Positions 14,054 through 14,601 of a stretch of 14,601 nt of DNA are shown in pieces. Numbering within the stretch: the first letter of the stretch is position 1; each line of letters begins with the position of its first letter. The DNA lies in the NCBI GenBank assembly GCA_900548275.1, contig URJY01000040.1, forward strand, positions 1-14,601, given 5' to 3'. This DNA comes from an uncultured Opitutales bacterium. Lineage in GTDB: Bacteria > Verrucomicrobiota > Verrucomicrobiia > Opitutales > Intestinicryptomonadaceae. The notes beneath the pieces were generated by a model. The model was not told where the DNA came from. It was given only the letters and a program-made list of their open reading frames with translations, and did not search any database. The position numbers were made by a program, and so were the translations under genes.

Positions 14054-14601
14054 ATGGCAAAAAAGACCGCTCCCAAAAAGGCAGTAAAGAAAATCTCCAA
14101 ACCGTCGCCGAAGAAAACGGCGGCGGCTTCAAAGCCCGCGTCGAAGCCGAAAGGCAAAGGCGGCGGAGCGGTCAAGGCCGTGTCGAAAAAAACCGCAGTC
14201 AAGGCTGTTGCGGGCAAATCGTCCGCAAAAAAACCGTCGAAGAAACAGACCGCCCCGAAAAAACAGACGGGTAAATCCACACAGACGAAAGTTCGGCAGA
14301 ACGGCTCTTCCGCAAAAAACGCAAAATCGGTTCAGACGAAAGGCGCGAAGCCGAAGACGCAGACGGTTTCAAATTCGAAAAACACAAAAAAGGCTAAAAT
14401 GCCCGCTACCCCGAAGAAATCCGCGCCCGCAAAGGCGCAACAAAAAGCGAAGTCGGCAAAGCCCGACCTCAAAAAACTGCGCGCGGCGGTGAACGCAAAA
14501 GCCGCGCCGAAAAAAATTTCGACGCCCAAAAAGGCGTCAGGCAAAGTCGCAAACGCGACGGCAAAAAACGTGAAAAAATCCGAATCTTTAAAATCAAAAC
14601 C
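14054..14601 (+). CDS. Lys-rich histone H1-like protein or N-terminal tail, partial (runs off right edge)
   Basis: An open frame starts at ATG 14054, 4 bp after ileS, and runs without a stop to the end of the window: 182 complete codons. It encodes 54 Lys (30%), only two Arg and two acidic residues (one Asp, one Glu), and many Ala, Ser, Thr and Pro. Short SPKK, APKK, TPKK and PSKK repeats recall eukaryotic H1 tails and bacterial AlgP/Hc1-like proteins. Such a chain should be disordered and bind DNA or RNA. In my recollection, PVC genomes often carry, next to ileS and lspA, a TraR/DksA-type zinc-finger protein with a long Lys/Ala-rich N-terminal tail. The C-terminal half needed to decide between that and a free-standing histone-like protein is outside the window. 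Confidence 0.75.
   Translation, partial: MAKKTAPKKAVKKISKPSPKKTAAASKPASKPKGKGGGAVKAVSKKTAVKAVAGKSSAKKPSKKQTAPKKQTGKSTQTKVRQNGSSAKNAKSVQTKGAKPKTQTVSNSKNTKKAKMPATPKKSAPAKAQQKAKSAKPDLKKLRAAVNAKAAPKKISTPKKASGKVANATAKNVKKSESLKSK

Overview
The window is a phosphate-starvation locus followed by a housekeeping block, from a GC-rich Gram-negative bacterium. An OprP-type porin ending in Phe, signal peptides and a lipobox show an outer membrane. The lineage is probably Verrucomicrobiota (Opitutales-like) or another PVC member. I infer that from weak Shine-Dalgarno use, the enlarged Pst permeases and a Lys-rich basic ORF right after ileS, so it is an impression, not a demonstrated assignment.

Layout. 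Positions 1-101 hold no gene; there are two T-runs on the + strand and no visible terminator for phoB. Positions 102-2554 (- strand) carry phoR then phoB, the Pho two-component system, 5 bp apart. The 240-bp divergent region 2555-2794 holds 11-bp-spaced CTAAC repeats that look like a Pho box, plus a candidate phoR promoter. Positions 2795-9420 (+ strand) form one probable operon: phosphate-selective porin, pstS, pstC, pstA, pstB, phoU. This covers outer-membrane entry, periplasmic capture, inner-membrane ATP-driven import and signalling back to PhoR. A large hairpin between pstS and pstC may set the high PstS:PstCAB ratio.

The 3' end of phoU appears to have been hit by a 241-bp non-coding, palindrome-rich element (9416-9656) flanked by a 13-bp direct repeat. 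The displaced old phoU tail still reads to its own stop at 9689. The original operon terminator (UUCG hairpin plus U-run) follows at 9733-9765. This insertion is the most distinctive thing in the window.

Further right are a secreted EEP-fold (endonuclease/exonuclease/phosphatase) lipoprotein gene (9804-10709) ended by two terminators, a small exported coiled-coil protein of unknown function (10831-11238), complete ileS (11260-14049), and the open start of an extremely Lys-rich, histone-H1-like protein that runs off the right edge.

I see no CRISPR array, tRNA, rRNA, prophage, transposase or defence genes. The long ORFs antisense to phoR, the porin and ileS are codon-bias shadows.
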